A stretch of 64,000 bases of DNA. Origin: Channallabes apus (taxonomy: Eukaryota; Chordata; Actinopteri; Siluriformes; Clariidae). This document shows, in pieces, positions 33,487-46,739 of the stretch. Numbering within the stretch: the stretch's first letter is position 1; every line of letters begins with the position of its first letter. Where the stretch lies: assembly GCA_030522415.1 (NCBI GenBank), contig CM060107.1:27246571-27310570 (forward strand), in the 5' to 3' direction. The notes beneath the pieces were generated by a model. It searched no databases. It worked only from the letters and a program-made list of their open reading frames with translations, and was not told the origin of the DNA. Made by a program: the position numbers and the translations under genes.

Positions 33487-36400
33487 TTTCAACATTTATT
33501 ATGTCAGTATTTGAAGAAGATTTAAGAGTAAGCAATGTAATCGAGCTTTTTTCTTACTATCAGATATTATAGTTAGCTACAGTTCTTTGTGTTTCCCATA
33601 CATAGCTATTATGAGGAGCAGCTTTTATTTAATACTAGTGTAAGTACTGTGTCTGTCATTGACAGTTCAAGAGTTTGAAGAAATAGTTAAAGGATTAGAG
33701 CTAAAATAAGCTAATCAGCTTGAATGTAATCAGTGATATTATTATTTCGGATTTAAGAAATCAATAAAGTAGATCAGTTAAAAATTAAGTTTTGTCTTAA
33801 AATTACTGTTTGTTTATATTGAGCAAGTCTCTTATTAGTGCCCTATTTTAAAGTAGAATATTAAATCCGGCACATAACTCTTCATAACATTGCTTTTACA
33901 CAATTGCTTTTTTTCATTTCACTTGGTGCAGGTTAAATTTCAGGTAGATATCTAAGTACTGAAAAACTTTAATTTATTTCTGTCCAGTGGTCGGTTTAAG
34001 ACATGCCCACAGTTTGACGAATGCACAGTACGCTGTAAAAATTTGAGGTTTCTAATCTGGCAAAAAAGTGCTCATAAAATTCCCTTCTACTCAACATTTT
34101 GATTTCATTTTTGAGGTTTAATGCAGGCAAATACATAAGGACTGGCAAAGTTTTATTAAATTCTGCCCAGCCAGTTTTGCGCGATGTTCTGACAAAATCT
34201 GGCTGAACATACACACATCCAGACATACGCACATAAACACAGAACATTTTTTGAGACTGTTTGCGTGACCTCCAATGCATAAAACAAATATATTATTGAA
34301 AGAGCGAGTTCTACTGTAAGCAATGTACAGACAAAATCTTTCCTTTATTTATATAGAAGCTGTCACAAAAAATCATCATTGTTTTTAGATTTTTCTGTGA
34401 CATACAGTACAGTAAATGGGAGTCAGAGAAAGAGAAAAACAGGCAAAAAGAGAGTAGAGAGAGAGAGAGAGAGATAAAAAAAAAACTTTAAAGAGACTGA
34501 GATACATGTGTAGTTGTGTAAGTTAAGACTTAGGGTTAGGTTGACAAGCTAACCTTAACAAAAATTACATTCTCTTAGAATATAGTATTTTTGCCTAAAA
34601 TATAGGAAAATATGGTTAAATCCAATTTTCGTCACCATTTTGTCATTTATTGAGAGTATAGTCCTGCATTAGCGTAATCATTTCTTACTATAACACATTT
34701 TGCTGAAGAATTTTACCTGGGTTTATGAGGCCAGACTGATTTCAGTATGCATTTACTGTATACAATAAAAAAATAAATATACAATCAGAAAGAAATATTT
34801 TTTCATTTCAAACACATCTTTACATTAATAATTCCAAGAAAGAATGTCAAGAATTGCATGAAACACAATGAGTTTTGAAGTCATTTCCCACAAAAAATCA
34901 TAAGAGCCAAATTATGTTAACATTCAGATTTTAAAAATTTATATACATTTTGTGTTAAATGACATTTGTTGCTGAATAAATATTGTAAAGAGGAAATAAT
35001 ACACAACATACAAAAGGGATCGAAAAAATGCATACACACTACAAAAAAAATATATGCCTCTCTTCTGAAGGTCACACGATATCATCACCGATGGTGCGAC
35101 TGCTGACATCTTTAGAGATAATGTACTGTAATACTATACACAGAGAAACATAATACTACACATTGCTTCTATAATTCAATTAGAGTTTTAGGCATAGACA
35201 ACAACTGTTGAAATGTGTATACATTTTTGGGCTTCTCTGTATTTAAATGATTTTGGCAGATACATTCATTCAGAGAATCAAAACTGGGTTTGAACAGTAT
35301 GAAGTGCCACCTCAACATGTATCACACACTCGTTTCCCCTCTTCATTCTAAACGCTTCTTTGATAATAAAATATCAGACAGCAGGACCTGTAGTGATAAA
35401 ACAAACGACGAAACTTAGACTGAATAAAGATAGAGGAAAAACATCTCAACCTAGACACACAATCATCAGATAAAAATAGAACAAAACATGATAATGCTAA
35501 ACAGTGCTTTTGAAAACTTGTGCATATAGCCAAGGGCAACAAAAAGTAAGAGATTAAATAAAAGGAAGGCAGAGTAAAGCTCTCATGTCTCATGTCTCCA
35601 GAGGAAAAAAATCTCCCAGCAGGATTGAAAATCCTCCCCTTTATCTGCCAGTGCTCAGGGCTTCTCCTTTGAAAACTAAAACTAATGATGCTCGTTTGTA
35701 AAAAATAATAAAAATCTCTGTGCTGAGTGTCAAATTTGAAATGTCACCACCGCATGGAGCTGAGTGGATTTCTCACACAGACAGAGTGGGTTTGGGAATT
35801 AAAGTAAGGGGGAAATGCCTATCATCAGAATTAGATAAAATACACATTACACACAGCCACAGTGAGAGACACATCATGATAACTAGAACAGAAATATTCA
35901 TATTCATTCACAAACACTCCTTGGCAACACAGCTGATTCATTGGGTTATTTCTCAGTGTAAACCTGCAAATTTGTAATAAATAAATAAATAACAATGTTG
36001 CACCTAAGCAGATGGTGCTAGACAGTATTCTGGGGCAAATGCATTAATGGCACAGAATGTGCTATTGAGTAAATAAGAGACTTGAGGAAAGGAGCGACCT
36101 TTCGCTGTTCCACAAATGAGTACTGCAGGGACTGTAACTATACACCTTGTCTCTGAGGAAATTGCATGTTTGTGACTCAGCCCGCTGTGACTCGAGCTCT
36201 GTGATTGGTTCAGCAAGGTTGCATCCTTCTCTCTGACTGTGATCTAGCTAGGTCTTCTTCAGATCAATTTCGATTCACAACCAGATTTGAAGAAGATACG
36301 GTTAACAAAATAATAATGCCAATCAAATGAAACATCATGTGGTAACATTCAGTGTGAGTACAAATAGCAGAGGGGGCAGCATCTGACTCAAAAACAAAAA

Positions 36401-36562
36401 CACAGATTTGGACCTTTTTTTTCCCATTAGGACAAACAATTTTAAATGTTCAAAGGTAACCATTAGCGACTCTGTAATTAGTCGCAAAAAAAAGAGTGTT
36501 GATTTTCTCTCAGCTCAAGAGTGTGCTGAGAGATTAGCATTAAGTGTCATCCTCCCTACCCA

Positions 36563-36684
<122 letters not shown>

Positions 36685-37631
36685 TCTTATTATCCTTATG
36701 AGGGCCTTTCATTGCCATTATCATTAATACAGCTAATTAGCACTACGCCTACATCTAACCCTAACCTCAGTTAGAAAATTTGAACCTGTTTTACTGTTTT
36801 AAATCTCAAAACCTCAATGTCATACCTGTCAGATATTTTTAGACTTAAAGTGACCTGTGACACCATTAATCCATACTGTATAAACATACCTGCCCACACA
36901 CACACACAACTTTCAGTTATGCACATGCAAATTACAATCTGCTGCCATAATTATAAAGGGTCTGAAACGTGTGACGAGAGCAGCTCATAAAGGTGGAGAT
37001 CTTCCAGCATCCCTAGCGAGATGGGAGGAGGTGCAACACTTGGAAAACTGCCCTGAAGTGTTGTGTTGAATGTGTTGCTAATAGAAAGTGGCTTATAACA
37101 GATAGGCTTATTCAATTTATCATAAGTCTGTTGCCATATGAAGACCAGAGAATATTTTTTATGTGGACATTAACATTAGCAAACATTTGATGTGTCCTTA
37201 GCATGAGTATCCATTGACCTAATAAATCTACAGTTCAGTCATATCATTGTCATTCCACCCCCACAAAAGCCGAGCATCCATGAGAACATCTGTCCAGGAG
37301 ACTCATCCAGTAACTCATATACTGGAAGTCAGATGACTCAAAGATTACTGTGAGTCAAGGAGAGTGAGATCACCATTTAATCTAAGTGATTTATTACTGA
37401 TCTCATACAGCAGCTGCCACAGATCCACTTCTATAAACAACTGAACCTGCACAAATTCTAATATTAGTGAAGAAACTAAATCTATTAAGATCATAAAAAG
37501 GTTGAATAAATAACTGTCTTTTTGCTAATAGTAAAATGGCAACTATGTTAGCCAAAGATAGTCAAAGCAGATGAAACTTAGATCACAGAAATGTACTGTA
37601 TGTGAAATACTAGTGTAGTACTGATTTGATT

Positions 37632-37890
37632 CAGGCAGCATTAGTGGCTCAGTGATAAGTTTCTTGCCTACCAGGCAGGAGGCCCGGGTTATATTACAAG
37701 CCAATGCCCAAACCCCAGACACTGGATGCAGTGCTGGTCCGAAGCCCTAATAAAATGTAAGGGTTGTGTCAGGGCATTAAAGCATCCAGAAAAAAACAAC
37801 ATAAAAGTTGTTGTGTGGATCAGTTTGTCCGCTGTGGCGACTCCTCAATGGGATCAGCCAAAAAAACTAACAACAACTGACTCAGGAATT
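37632..37890 (+). repeat. SINE family B, near full length
   Basis: tRNA-like head (AGTGGCTCAGTG box-A region, CCCGGGTTATATT box-B region), then CAGTGCTGGTCCGAAGCCC and a degraded CCGCTGTGGCGACTCC tail ending in AACAACAAC. Same family as 33315-33486. Confidence 0.75.
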
Positions 37891-38431
37891 AGTAGCTTGT
37901 CTTAAGTCAAACAATCAACATAGATTTAATTTGAAGTGACAGATTGCGAGTCTGAATACCAACAACCATAAAAGGGAACACAACTGGCTATGGATTCTTA
38001 GAGAGAAATAGCATTACTGTCAGTCAAGGTGCTGGACAAAAATGCCAATCAAGGGCATGTGTGAGTTAATGCATGCAGAGGTGTAAATGTTGTGTAATAG
38101 TAGAGAGTTAGGTAGTGGATGGGAACTGACTAAATTGGAGGAAAATTGGTTAAAATGCTCTAACAGCCAAGCGGGGGAAAAAAACATTCTAACAAACTAA
38201 TGAGATTTCCTACAGCCCCTACCCCTTTTCTGGATGTGCTGCCAGACATACTTTGCATGAACCTTTTGCATGATCCGATCATTTAGAGGAGAAAGAATAG
38301 TCCAGGGCAGTTGTCCACATGCCAGCCATAATAGTCCAAAATGACTCAATTCACATAAAGCTTCTGCCTATTGAATCATCACACACTTTCCTAAGTAACA
38401 GAGCCATTTGCAATCCATTGTGACAGGCTTT

Positions 38432-38433
<2 letters not shown>

Positions 38434-38470
<37 letters not shown>

Positions 38471-38540
38471 CCATGCGTGTGTGTGTGTGTGCGCCCATGC
38501 GTGCGTGCGTGCGTGCGTGCGTGCATGTGTGTGTGTGTGC
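38434..38540. repeat. (GT)n/(GC..GT) microsatellite
   Basis: GT array with CGCGCCCATGCG and (GTGC)n interruptions; lies 16 bp intronic of the - strand exon donor at 38556. Confidence 0.95.
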
Positions 38541-38556
38541 AAATGGATCATCATAC

Positions 38557-38710
38557 CGATCTCTGTAGGGACCTGGCTTGTTGGGAGCCTCTGCTTGCAC
38601 AGTGGGGTGCTCTTGATAAAACATCTGGGCCGGCATGATCATTTGTACATAGTTGACTTCCACAAACACCATACTGACCATCAGCTTGCCTTCAAAGCAT
38701 GGGCCTGAGA
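38557..38710 (-). CDS. probable internal coding exon of an unrecognised - strand gene
   Basis: A - strand acceptor (TGTATGTAG, or an alternative CAG six bases further in) opens a frame starting SGPCFEGKLMVSMVFVEVN and continuing through MIMPAQMFYQEHP to GPYRDR. It ends at a donor ATCG|GTATGA in phase 2. The alternating hydrophobic pattern suggests beta-strands. It does not connect directly in phase to the exon at 6791-6894, so further exons are missing or it is another gene. Not recognised; ccdc33 suggested only by synteny. Confidence 0.5.
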
Positions 38711-38724
38711 CTACATACACAGAT

Positions 38725-40055
38725 GGTAAATGATTAATTTGTAAGGATGAAAGCAGAAGTGTCAGGTTCTCAATAGGGGCTCTAAGTGAATAACATTTCC
38801 ATTCATTTGGTCTTTTTGGAATAGCAGATAGCAGCATCATGCGCTGAAAAGAAAAAATGCTAGAGACTATAATGCACAGGGTATTATACCATTATAATTT
38901 CACTAACTTGTTTACCTTTAAACAGCTTTATGCTTAATTACTTAAACACTAATTACTGCATTGATATGCTTGGCATATAGCATGTTAGGTAGATAAAGGG
39001 TGCTAAGCTCCTTTGACATTATCACATACAGTACTGTAGTTTACAGCAATAGATAAGTCCAATGATTGCATCACATCTACAAAGAGAAAACACAGTTTTA
39101 TGACTTGGTGTGGAGATCTGTTATAGATAAAGCATAGGAGTCTCTATTCAGTTTAAAAGAATTTGATCACATATTAGAAATAACATTCTCACTTTTTCTA
39201 CTACCTGGTAAGTCAATGAAATGACCTGGATTTGTCAGCCTTTTCTAATAAAATAAAAATAGAAGATTAGAAAGGTGGAGTGGATGGGTCTGGTGTAAGC
39301 CTGTTGAAATTGCTCCAGATACCAATTTCATGCTCTATATCAATAACTGCAATAATCGCGCTCTGGGTTTCTTCTGTTCCCCTGCAGCCATGAGGAACAT
39401 TGAGGGAAAAAAGCAAATTAACTTTTTCGGCCTTTGAGATAACTATTGTCTTATGAAGACACTGAGCAATTATAGATGCAAAATAAAAAGTGATTCACAC
39501 AAATGTATGCAGAAGCACACTGCACTAAACATACTGCTTGCATATACAGTCTTTAACAATTGAAACATTCAAATACAATAAACGCTTTTGTGTGTCTTAT
39601 TTTTTTCAGATACCTTATTAGTGCAAACACCATGAATAGCAGACTGCTTTACTGGTTTCCATGGTTAATTGTGTGGTTTCCACAAAGACAGGTGGTAACC
39701 AAGGTATTCTCTTCATTTTGTTGTACTTTTTCCCCTAATGATTTTTTTATGGACGTGATGGTTTCTGTTGTGATGAATGCTATTCATAAACCTAAAGCAA
39801 ACTTTAACTTTAACATATGTAACCATGTTTTGCTTTTCCTAGACTAATAAAATGATCTCTGATAAAAAATAATCTATGGTACAGTATTAGTGTATGTCTT
39901 CTAAACAATGTGAAATATTCCATTTTACCTCAAACACCTGTAATTCTCACACTGTGCAATTTTATATTGCACTATACAAGTACAAATTGAGATTCATTCC
40001 TTTTATAGTATTTGTGCATAATTTTGAATTTAGGCATGAAAATCTCCCAAATTCA
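38725..40055. other. unassigned sequence
   Basis: No supportable coding or repeat feature apart from TACAGTACTGTA at 39027-39038 and the short hairpin at 40027-40065. Confidence 0.4.
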
Positions 40056-40067
40056 TGCCTAAATTCA

Positions 40068-41238
40068 TTCATTCATTCATCTACTATACCGCTTTATCCT
40101 GTATTTAGGGTCGCGGGGATCTGGAGCCTATCCCAGGAGACTCAGGGCACGAGGCAGGGTACACCCTGGACAGCGTGCCAATCCATCGCAGAGCACACAC
40201 ACACACACACACACTCATTCACACACTATGGTCAATTTGGGAACGCCAATTAGCCTAATCTGCGTGTCTTTGGACTGTGGGAGGAAACCGGAGTACCCGG
40301 AGGAAACCCACCAAGCACAGGGAGAACATGCAAACTCCATGCACACAGAGACGGGAATCGAGCCTGGCCGGGAATCGAACCCAGACCCTGGAGGTGCAAG
40401 GCGACAATTCTAACCACTACACCAGTGGTTCCCAAACTTTCACGCCCGCGACCCCTAATTGAAGATCGACAAGATCTCACGACCCCCACTATCAAAAACA
40501 AGCAATAAACATAAGCTGTTCACAGTATTTTGACTACATTTACTATACATCTAAATAATTTTGGCTTACCTTTCAATGGGAAGGGTGTACTTGTTTTTGG
40601 CAGCACGAAAGCTTCATTCGTGGCCTGATGGTGGATACAGCTACCCGCAGATCATCTTCGACATCATGACGTGAGCTGTTTATTTATTTTTTATATATGT
40701 AACAACGGAAAAATACTGCTCACACTAATATGTAGATCCACATTGAAGCAGTACATCCATTGCTGCACGGGACAACTCGTGTATTCGGTTGCTACGGCAA
40801 CTTACTGAATACTGATACTGCACTTTATGAATTCTTCCTCATATTTTCCTACTTTGGTCTGACGGGGTCTTGCTCTTTTGCTTGGTCGATGTACAGTACA
40901 TGGTTCCGACGACTCAGGCAAACAATTTCCTTAACATTTTTAGATTTGCGAATAACAAATTTATCCATCTTGGCAGTTGCGGTTTTCACGTGCAGTTGTG
41001 CGCTGTAGCAATAACTAGTGAGCCAGTCGCTATGAGTCGCAATTTTTTTTAAACACTCAAACTCAATCAGTAATATCTTTACAAATCAGAAAATATTTAT
41101 TTATTGCATTTACTTGTAATACTGAAGAGTGTGCATTATAATCACAAAAAAATATCTTTTTTAATCCTTCTCGCGACCCCTTGAAATTATTCCGCGACCC
41201 CCAGTTTGGGAACCACTGGACTACACCACCGTGCCGCC
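40068..41238 (-). repeat. SINE family A copy, interrupted by a hAT
   Basis: Reverse-oriented full SINE from the (ATTC)n tail at 40068 to the head at 41238 (GTGCCGCC), flanked by a 12-bp duplication TGCCTAAATTCA at 40056-40067 and 41239-41250. The hAT at 40423-41218 sits in the tRNA head; without it the head reads ACCACTACACCACCGTGCC. Confidence 0.95.
40423..41218. mobile_element. non-autonomous hAT inserted in the SINE
   Basis: Ends CAGTGGTTCCCAAACT / AGTTTGGGAACCACTG; duplication CACTACAC (40415-40422) / GACTACAC (41219-41226), one mismatch. Both ends carry CGACCCC sub-terminal repeats. No transposase. Confidence 0.95.
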
Positions 41239-41254
41239 TGCCTAAATTCAGATT

Positions 41255-43288
41255 TTTTAAAAATCTGTGTATCAGCATGTAACAATCTGTATATGCAATA
41301 TGTTAATACATATATACTGTAGACACTTGTTGTAACACACATACTGTATGTCACTAATCTAAGGACCTATGTAAATGCACTCTCTGTGAAAGTAGCACAC
41401 GGACATAATGAGGCCTCTGCTTAGCCTTTAGCCCAAACACTCCCTAGACCCCTATAAAATTCAGCTATTAATTACAGCACTAATTTGCAAGAGTACGTTT
41501 TTACAGCCTGTTTATCCTCAGCCACTGAGTAGAGCTCATAATGAATAGCAGCACAAGACTTATTAAAACGGCTATATGGTGTGTGGTGCAGCATGAATAG
41601 AACAGCAGTTGCTGAGGTCAGTAATGACCATGAAAACACAACACATACCAGGGAGCAACACCTTACAACACCAAACCACCACTATACCACTATGCCCTAG
41701 ATGAGGGAGGTAAAGTTTTAAATGAGCTTCTCCCATGGATATATTTTTATCACAATGATTTCTCTTGAGGATTATGCTTGCAAATCATGAATATTTCTAA
41801 TGGGAAAAGACACACAAAATATATAGATAGGCTAAACCTTAGATCCTCAGTATATTGAAAACAGATAATAGGATAAAAAATAGTATAGTCAACCATAATT
41901 GAAGTGAGTGGCGATCCTTGTTGGGTGCCACAGCATTTAATTAAAGCAGGCTTGTTCCTGTCACAGTATCACCATGTTGTGATGATTAGTGCTGATAAGC
42001 CTTGGCAGTGTAGTTGGCGTGCTGTGGCACACACGGCTCGCTAATGCGCTCCAGGCAGAGGCGGAGGAGCTGAGCAGGGTGCTAACAAACAGTCAGGAAC
42101 AAAAAGAAATTAAAGGCATAGTCAATCTTAATGTTCTTTACTTTTAATGTGGAGCTTCAGTCTTCGTATGTTCCATTGTTTAATTATATTCATAATATAA
42201 TATTCAATCTGAGCACAAGTGACCTACAGTTTGCGTTATTCCATTTGCACTTTACATGCAAATGATCAAACGTTTTCCGTCTCCGCCTCAAATACAGATA
42301 TGATCACTCCATGACCTTCATTCTCCTCTTCCACACCTCCATTTAAAACACCAATCCTGAATTAGAACAGCAGACAGTATATATTTGACATTTCACTGGC
42401 AAATTATACCCTTACAGAGGCAAATAAAAAAGTCCCAAATGTTTTGTGTAGTTTTACTCTAATCACACATTCATTCCCACTATCTCAATTTCTATCTACA
42501 TAGCTACAATACTTGAATACGTATTCATTAATCTTGACCATTCCATATTTAGCACTGGACCAATAATGGATTTAATTATATCATGAAGGAGGAAATCATA
42601 AAAAGTTTTACTGCTGTAAAATCCCCTAAAGTTTTGGTGCAATCAGCTGCCATTAGAAATCACACAACTATTTGAATAATTACTAACTACAGTAATAACT
42701 GTTTCCCATTTATTTAACTATATTATAAAATGTGGAAATGTTCCTGGCACCTAAAAGTGTATGTAAGGAACTTTGTATTCAAATTAAATCTGCCTATTTT
42801 CTTGTCTAATAGTAGGTTACCCAGATCACCCAGGTCAGGACAAAGGGTCACCTGAAATTGGATTGAATTTCCCATCACTTCTGTGTTATTCAGAACCTGC
42901 ACCTATTTTCTTAGTGAACAAGTTTCTACAGTACAGTACATCATTAATCAGAACGTACACAACCACAAGACCAAAATCAGTATAATCCATTACATACACA
43001 GAAAACATGTGTTTCCCTTTCTCTGGACTATTATTAGACTATTATCTGTTGAGCTTTTATAGTTTACAAATCAGTATATATTTTATATTATGCTGTCTTT
43101 TTTTAAATATTCTTTTTCATAATACAGTAATAATTCACTGCCCAAACACAAACGACATGACAGGTTGCTGCTGCTTCGATTAGTTAGAAATTCCAGGAAA
43201 TAAACTAAAGCAATGTCGAGAAAGCTCAACATCTCTCTATATCAGAGCCACTATTGGCAAATGTGACAAGGGAGAAGACAGACTGTTG

Positions 43289-43338
<50 letters not shown>

Positions 43339-46300
43339 TTCATGATGACTGTTCCTGGTTTAATAACCATCAAAAATCTTTGTACTTGTCACAGGCAGCC
43401 TGCTTTCACAATCCACTCTCACTAAACCATCATGCACTTGAGCCCTTTTACCAGCACTGTGTTATCGCTTTTAAACTGCCAGCAATGACACAAATTGATT
43501 TCCCTTTTTTAGATCCTGTGGACATTGTAAAAATTGTAATCAACCATGGATGTCGAGGCTGAAAGCCTACTGTACATCAACCCAAGTGATTTTACTGTCA
43601 TTACTGGGATCTCAGGTAAAAAAAAAAAAAAAAGCTTTACATGACATAATGTTAAGGGTTAAGGCAACAAAATGTTAGCACTGCATGTGGTTTAGAGCAA
43701 ATAAGGACCAGTTTAGCTTGCTTAATGTTATACAAAGGAGGTAAAAGTGTAATGTCTTATTATATAGTAAATAAAAACATAGCAATTAAACTGTTTTAAA
43801 GCTTTATCCTCAATAACTTCTGATGCAATCAATCTAGCAGTTTTCCACGGCTACAGTAACAAATAACCATATAAAAATATTAACACTTTAAAGTATCTCC
43901 AGCCTTGCCATGTGCTTGGGTTATAAATGAATATGCGCACTCTCAGAAGCAGATGGTGCAGATCAGTGGTATTTACCCTAAATGGCACAGACGCTGCTTC
44001 AATTCAGTGACAGTGTAATTGTCACCAGTGATAAGCATGTCCGCCTTCTCTGTTAAACTGAGCATAGAGAATTTCAAGAACATACACCAATCCAATTACC
44101 TCGTAATTGAGTACAGCAAGCCTCATTGATTACAACTACTGCTTACTAAGTCTTAATACCACATCTCAGAAATGAAGTATGTGACCTGGGTGTTTTTGAG
44201 GTGTCAGGCAATAATCTTGGGGTTAACAGTGATAAATTTGATGTGGGGCCTCAGAGCATCCTATCAGTTCAGAAAAGGACCAGATACATCAATCATTCAA
44301 TGACACAAGAAAATACACTTACAAAGAGGGACAAAAAGCCAGCATATAAGTGAATGTAAAATAAACATGATAGCATTATATACATGAATAAATGGGAGGG
44401 GCTCAGGGCTTTGTTACAGGGTGTGGTCATGGGGAAATAAGGCCTGGGTATTCAAATCAGGATCAGTCTTGTGTTTGAGCAGCTCTGTGCATATTGGTCT
44501 CTTAAGAGAGGATTGAAAGTTCTCTCTATGTATTTTAGTATCAGCCTGTGTATTTAAAACAAAAAGCTTTTATCTGTTTAAAAAGGCCTAGGAACGTGAA
44601 AGCTGTAAGATTATAGTTACTGAAAATGGCATCCTAATGCAAAACATAAAATTATCACTTGAGGCCATGGGCTGGATAATGTGTACTGTATAGTCGTCTT
44701 GGGATTTCTTTACATCTAAAGTTTCAAACTAGCTTTATTACTGTTTAAAAAGTCTCAGACTGTTGACATGAGTAGAGCAAGGCCATGGAACATGATCTCT
44801 ATTATACAGTTCTTCCTCCTTTACAAGAGGTAAGCCAGAAGAGTTGAGATTTTCTTTGAGATTATTGCAGCTGGCCTCATGTACTGTACAGCCACTGAAT
44901 AGAGCAATCTCCCACCTGTACACAGATACACAGAGCAGTGCCATGATGCCACTGTACTGATGGAGATCCTCTACTGGGTCTGCATACAGGTTAATCTGGG
45001 GGGCACTGATTCATGGATAAATTGCAAAGATTTCTGAGTCTGTCACAAAATGACTGCTACTTTTAGTCAGGCGTCAGTGTTTGACTTGATGACTGTCCTG
45101 CAAAAGTGAACCAAAAACAAATCAACAGATTGTACCTTCAGGTGGTGAGAAAACAAACGTGTTGCTTGAAAAACTTGTTCCAAACTATCCTGCTGAACAG
45201 TACCAGTACAGACAGCATTTGCCTGAATTAGCTTTCCATGTTTTACTCTTAGTTCAATTCCAGGACCAGATCCTGCCATAAATGGATTCTGTACAGTCAG
45301 CATAAGCCTCTATTGCCCTAGGATCTTCTGCTTAATTCCTGAGCATTTTTAATTCCCTTACAGTGGTATTTTCAGGCAGGGCTTAGTCATTTGGTTACCT
45401 AGTATTTGTTAACATCAGGGTTGTGTTCTGTTCCTGAATAAACAGCTCAAACACCATACTTTCACATAAAGACAAATAGATAAAGTAAGGTCATTGGTTG
45501 TCTATGATTATTAACAGCATTGTAAAACACTGCTGTAAACAGTGCCATGTGTTTCCATAGTAGTGCTTATAGTATGATAAAGAGAAACAACATGTTTTGT
45601 TTCTTGCATGTTACAAAATAAAATAATCTTGTTAGTATTAAGATATGAACATACATATTTGGCCAAGATATGTTCTAAGGCTACCCAAGCTATTTCTTCC
45701 TTTAAAAAAAAAAAAAAACAACTTCAAGTCGACTTCAAGGTCTACACACTGCAAAATTAGGGGCAAAGTCCCATTTGATTGCTTGTACTGTAGCACTCCT
45801 TTTCTCTCCGCACAGGATAATTTGAAACTTCTCAGAGAAACCCATTTTAAACCAACATTAAAGTTTTTTTTTTATTTTGTCATGAACTTTTTTTCTGTAT
45901 TTACCATTGAAGCAATGTAAATGAGAATCAAGATCTCTTGTACGGTAAGCATGCATTATAAATGTTTTTTTTTGTGGTTTTTTAATTTTATTTATTTATT
46001 AAATTTTTTTTTTTACAGCTAATTAGCAACAAAAAAGATAATATGAAAGAATATAAAAGAAGCACAGAAATTCAGAAATATTTACAGGGTTAAATTGTCT
46101 ACTTGGTGTTAGCACAGTTTGAGATTCTAGAATAATATCATGCTGCATCCATCATGTGCAGTCAAACAAGTGTGTTTATTACAGCTTAGTAAATAATGTG
46201 ATTGATAAGCTGCTGAGTAGGAAGCATTACATTACTAAATTTAATAGATTTCACAAACTGAAGTCAAAATCCCAACATCCCATTTTAACATAACCTTAAA

Positions 46301-46455
46301 ATCAGTGGTCAGTACAAATATTTCAAATACACCAAACCAAATACATTAACCAGGCCTTTACCTCCCCAAAACTTGCAGTTTTATTCTGCCATTAATTAAA
46401 ATATTTCCATTACACTTTGTTACATGCCAATTCCCTAATTTACCCAGAAATAACG
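41255..46455. other. gene-poor interval left of stra6
   Basis: No gene recognised. Contains the GT array at 43286-43338 and many TACTGTA/TACAGTA words. A short frame at about 41975-42140 (QAEAEELSRVLTNSQEQKEI) looks coiled-coil-like but lacks splice support. Confidence 0.4.
43286..43338. repeat. (GT)n microsatellite
   Basis: Nearly pure GT array of about 26 units. Confidence 0.97.
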
Positions 46456-46456
46456 T

Positions 46457-46735
46457 AGTACACTATAAGGCAAAAATGTGGACACCTGACCATCACAGCC
46501 ATATTTGGGTCTCACCCAAACTGTTGCCACAAAGTTTGGTTTGAAGCAGAGAATTGTATGTGCTATCTTTGTATACTGTGACATTAGAATTTCTCTTTCC
46601 CATTAGTATGGGGTCTATAGTCCAAGTCTGTTGCATAATGAAAATGTTCCTGTGCACAATGCAAAGGCATTACTTGCCCAAGTTGATATGAAAGAACTTG
46701 AGCAGCTTGCACAAAAATGAGGAAAAAATCACCTC
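46457..46735. mobile_element. Tc1-like remnant, terminal part
   Basis: Begins TA-CACTATAAGGCAAAAATGTGG, the end of another fish Tc1 family, followed by ACACCTGACCATCACA and a degraded segment (AACTGTTGCCACAAAG, TCCCATTAGTATGGGG) that matches the reverse strand of a transposase region. Heavily deleted. Confidence 0.65.
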
Positions 46736-46739
46736 GGTC

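Noticed and set aside
41618..41640. AGGTCA...TGACCA as an oestrogen response element
   Set aside because: The spacer is 4 rather than 3 and one half-site is imperfect; such matches are expected by chance.
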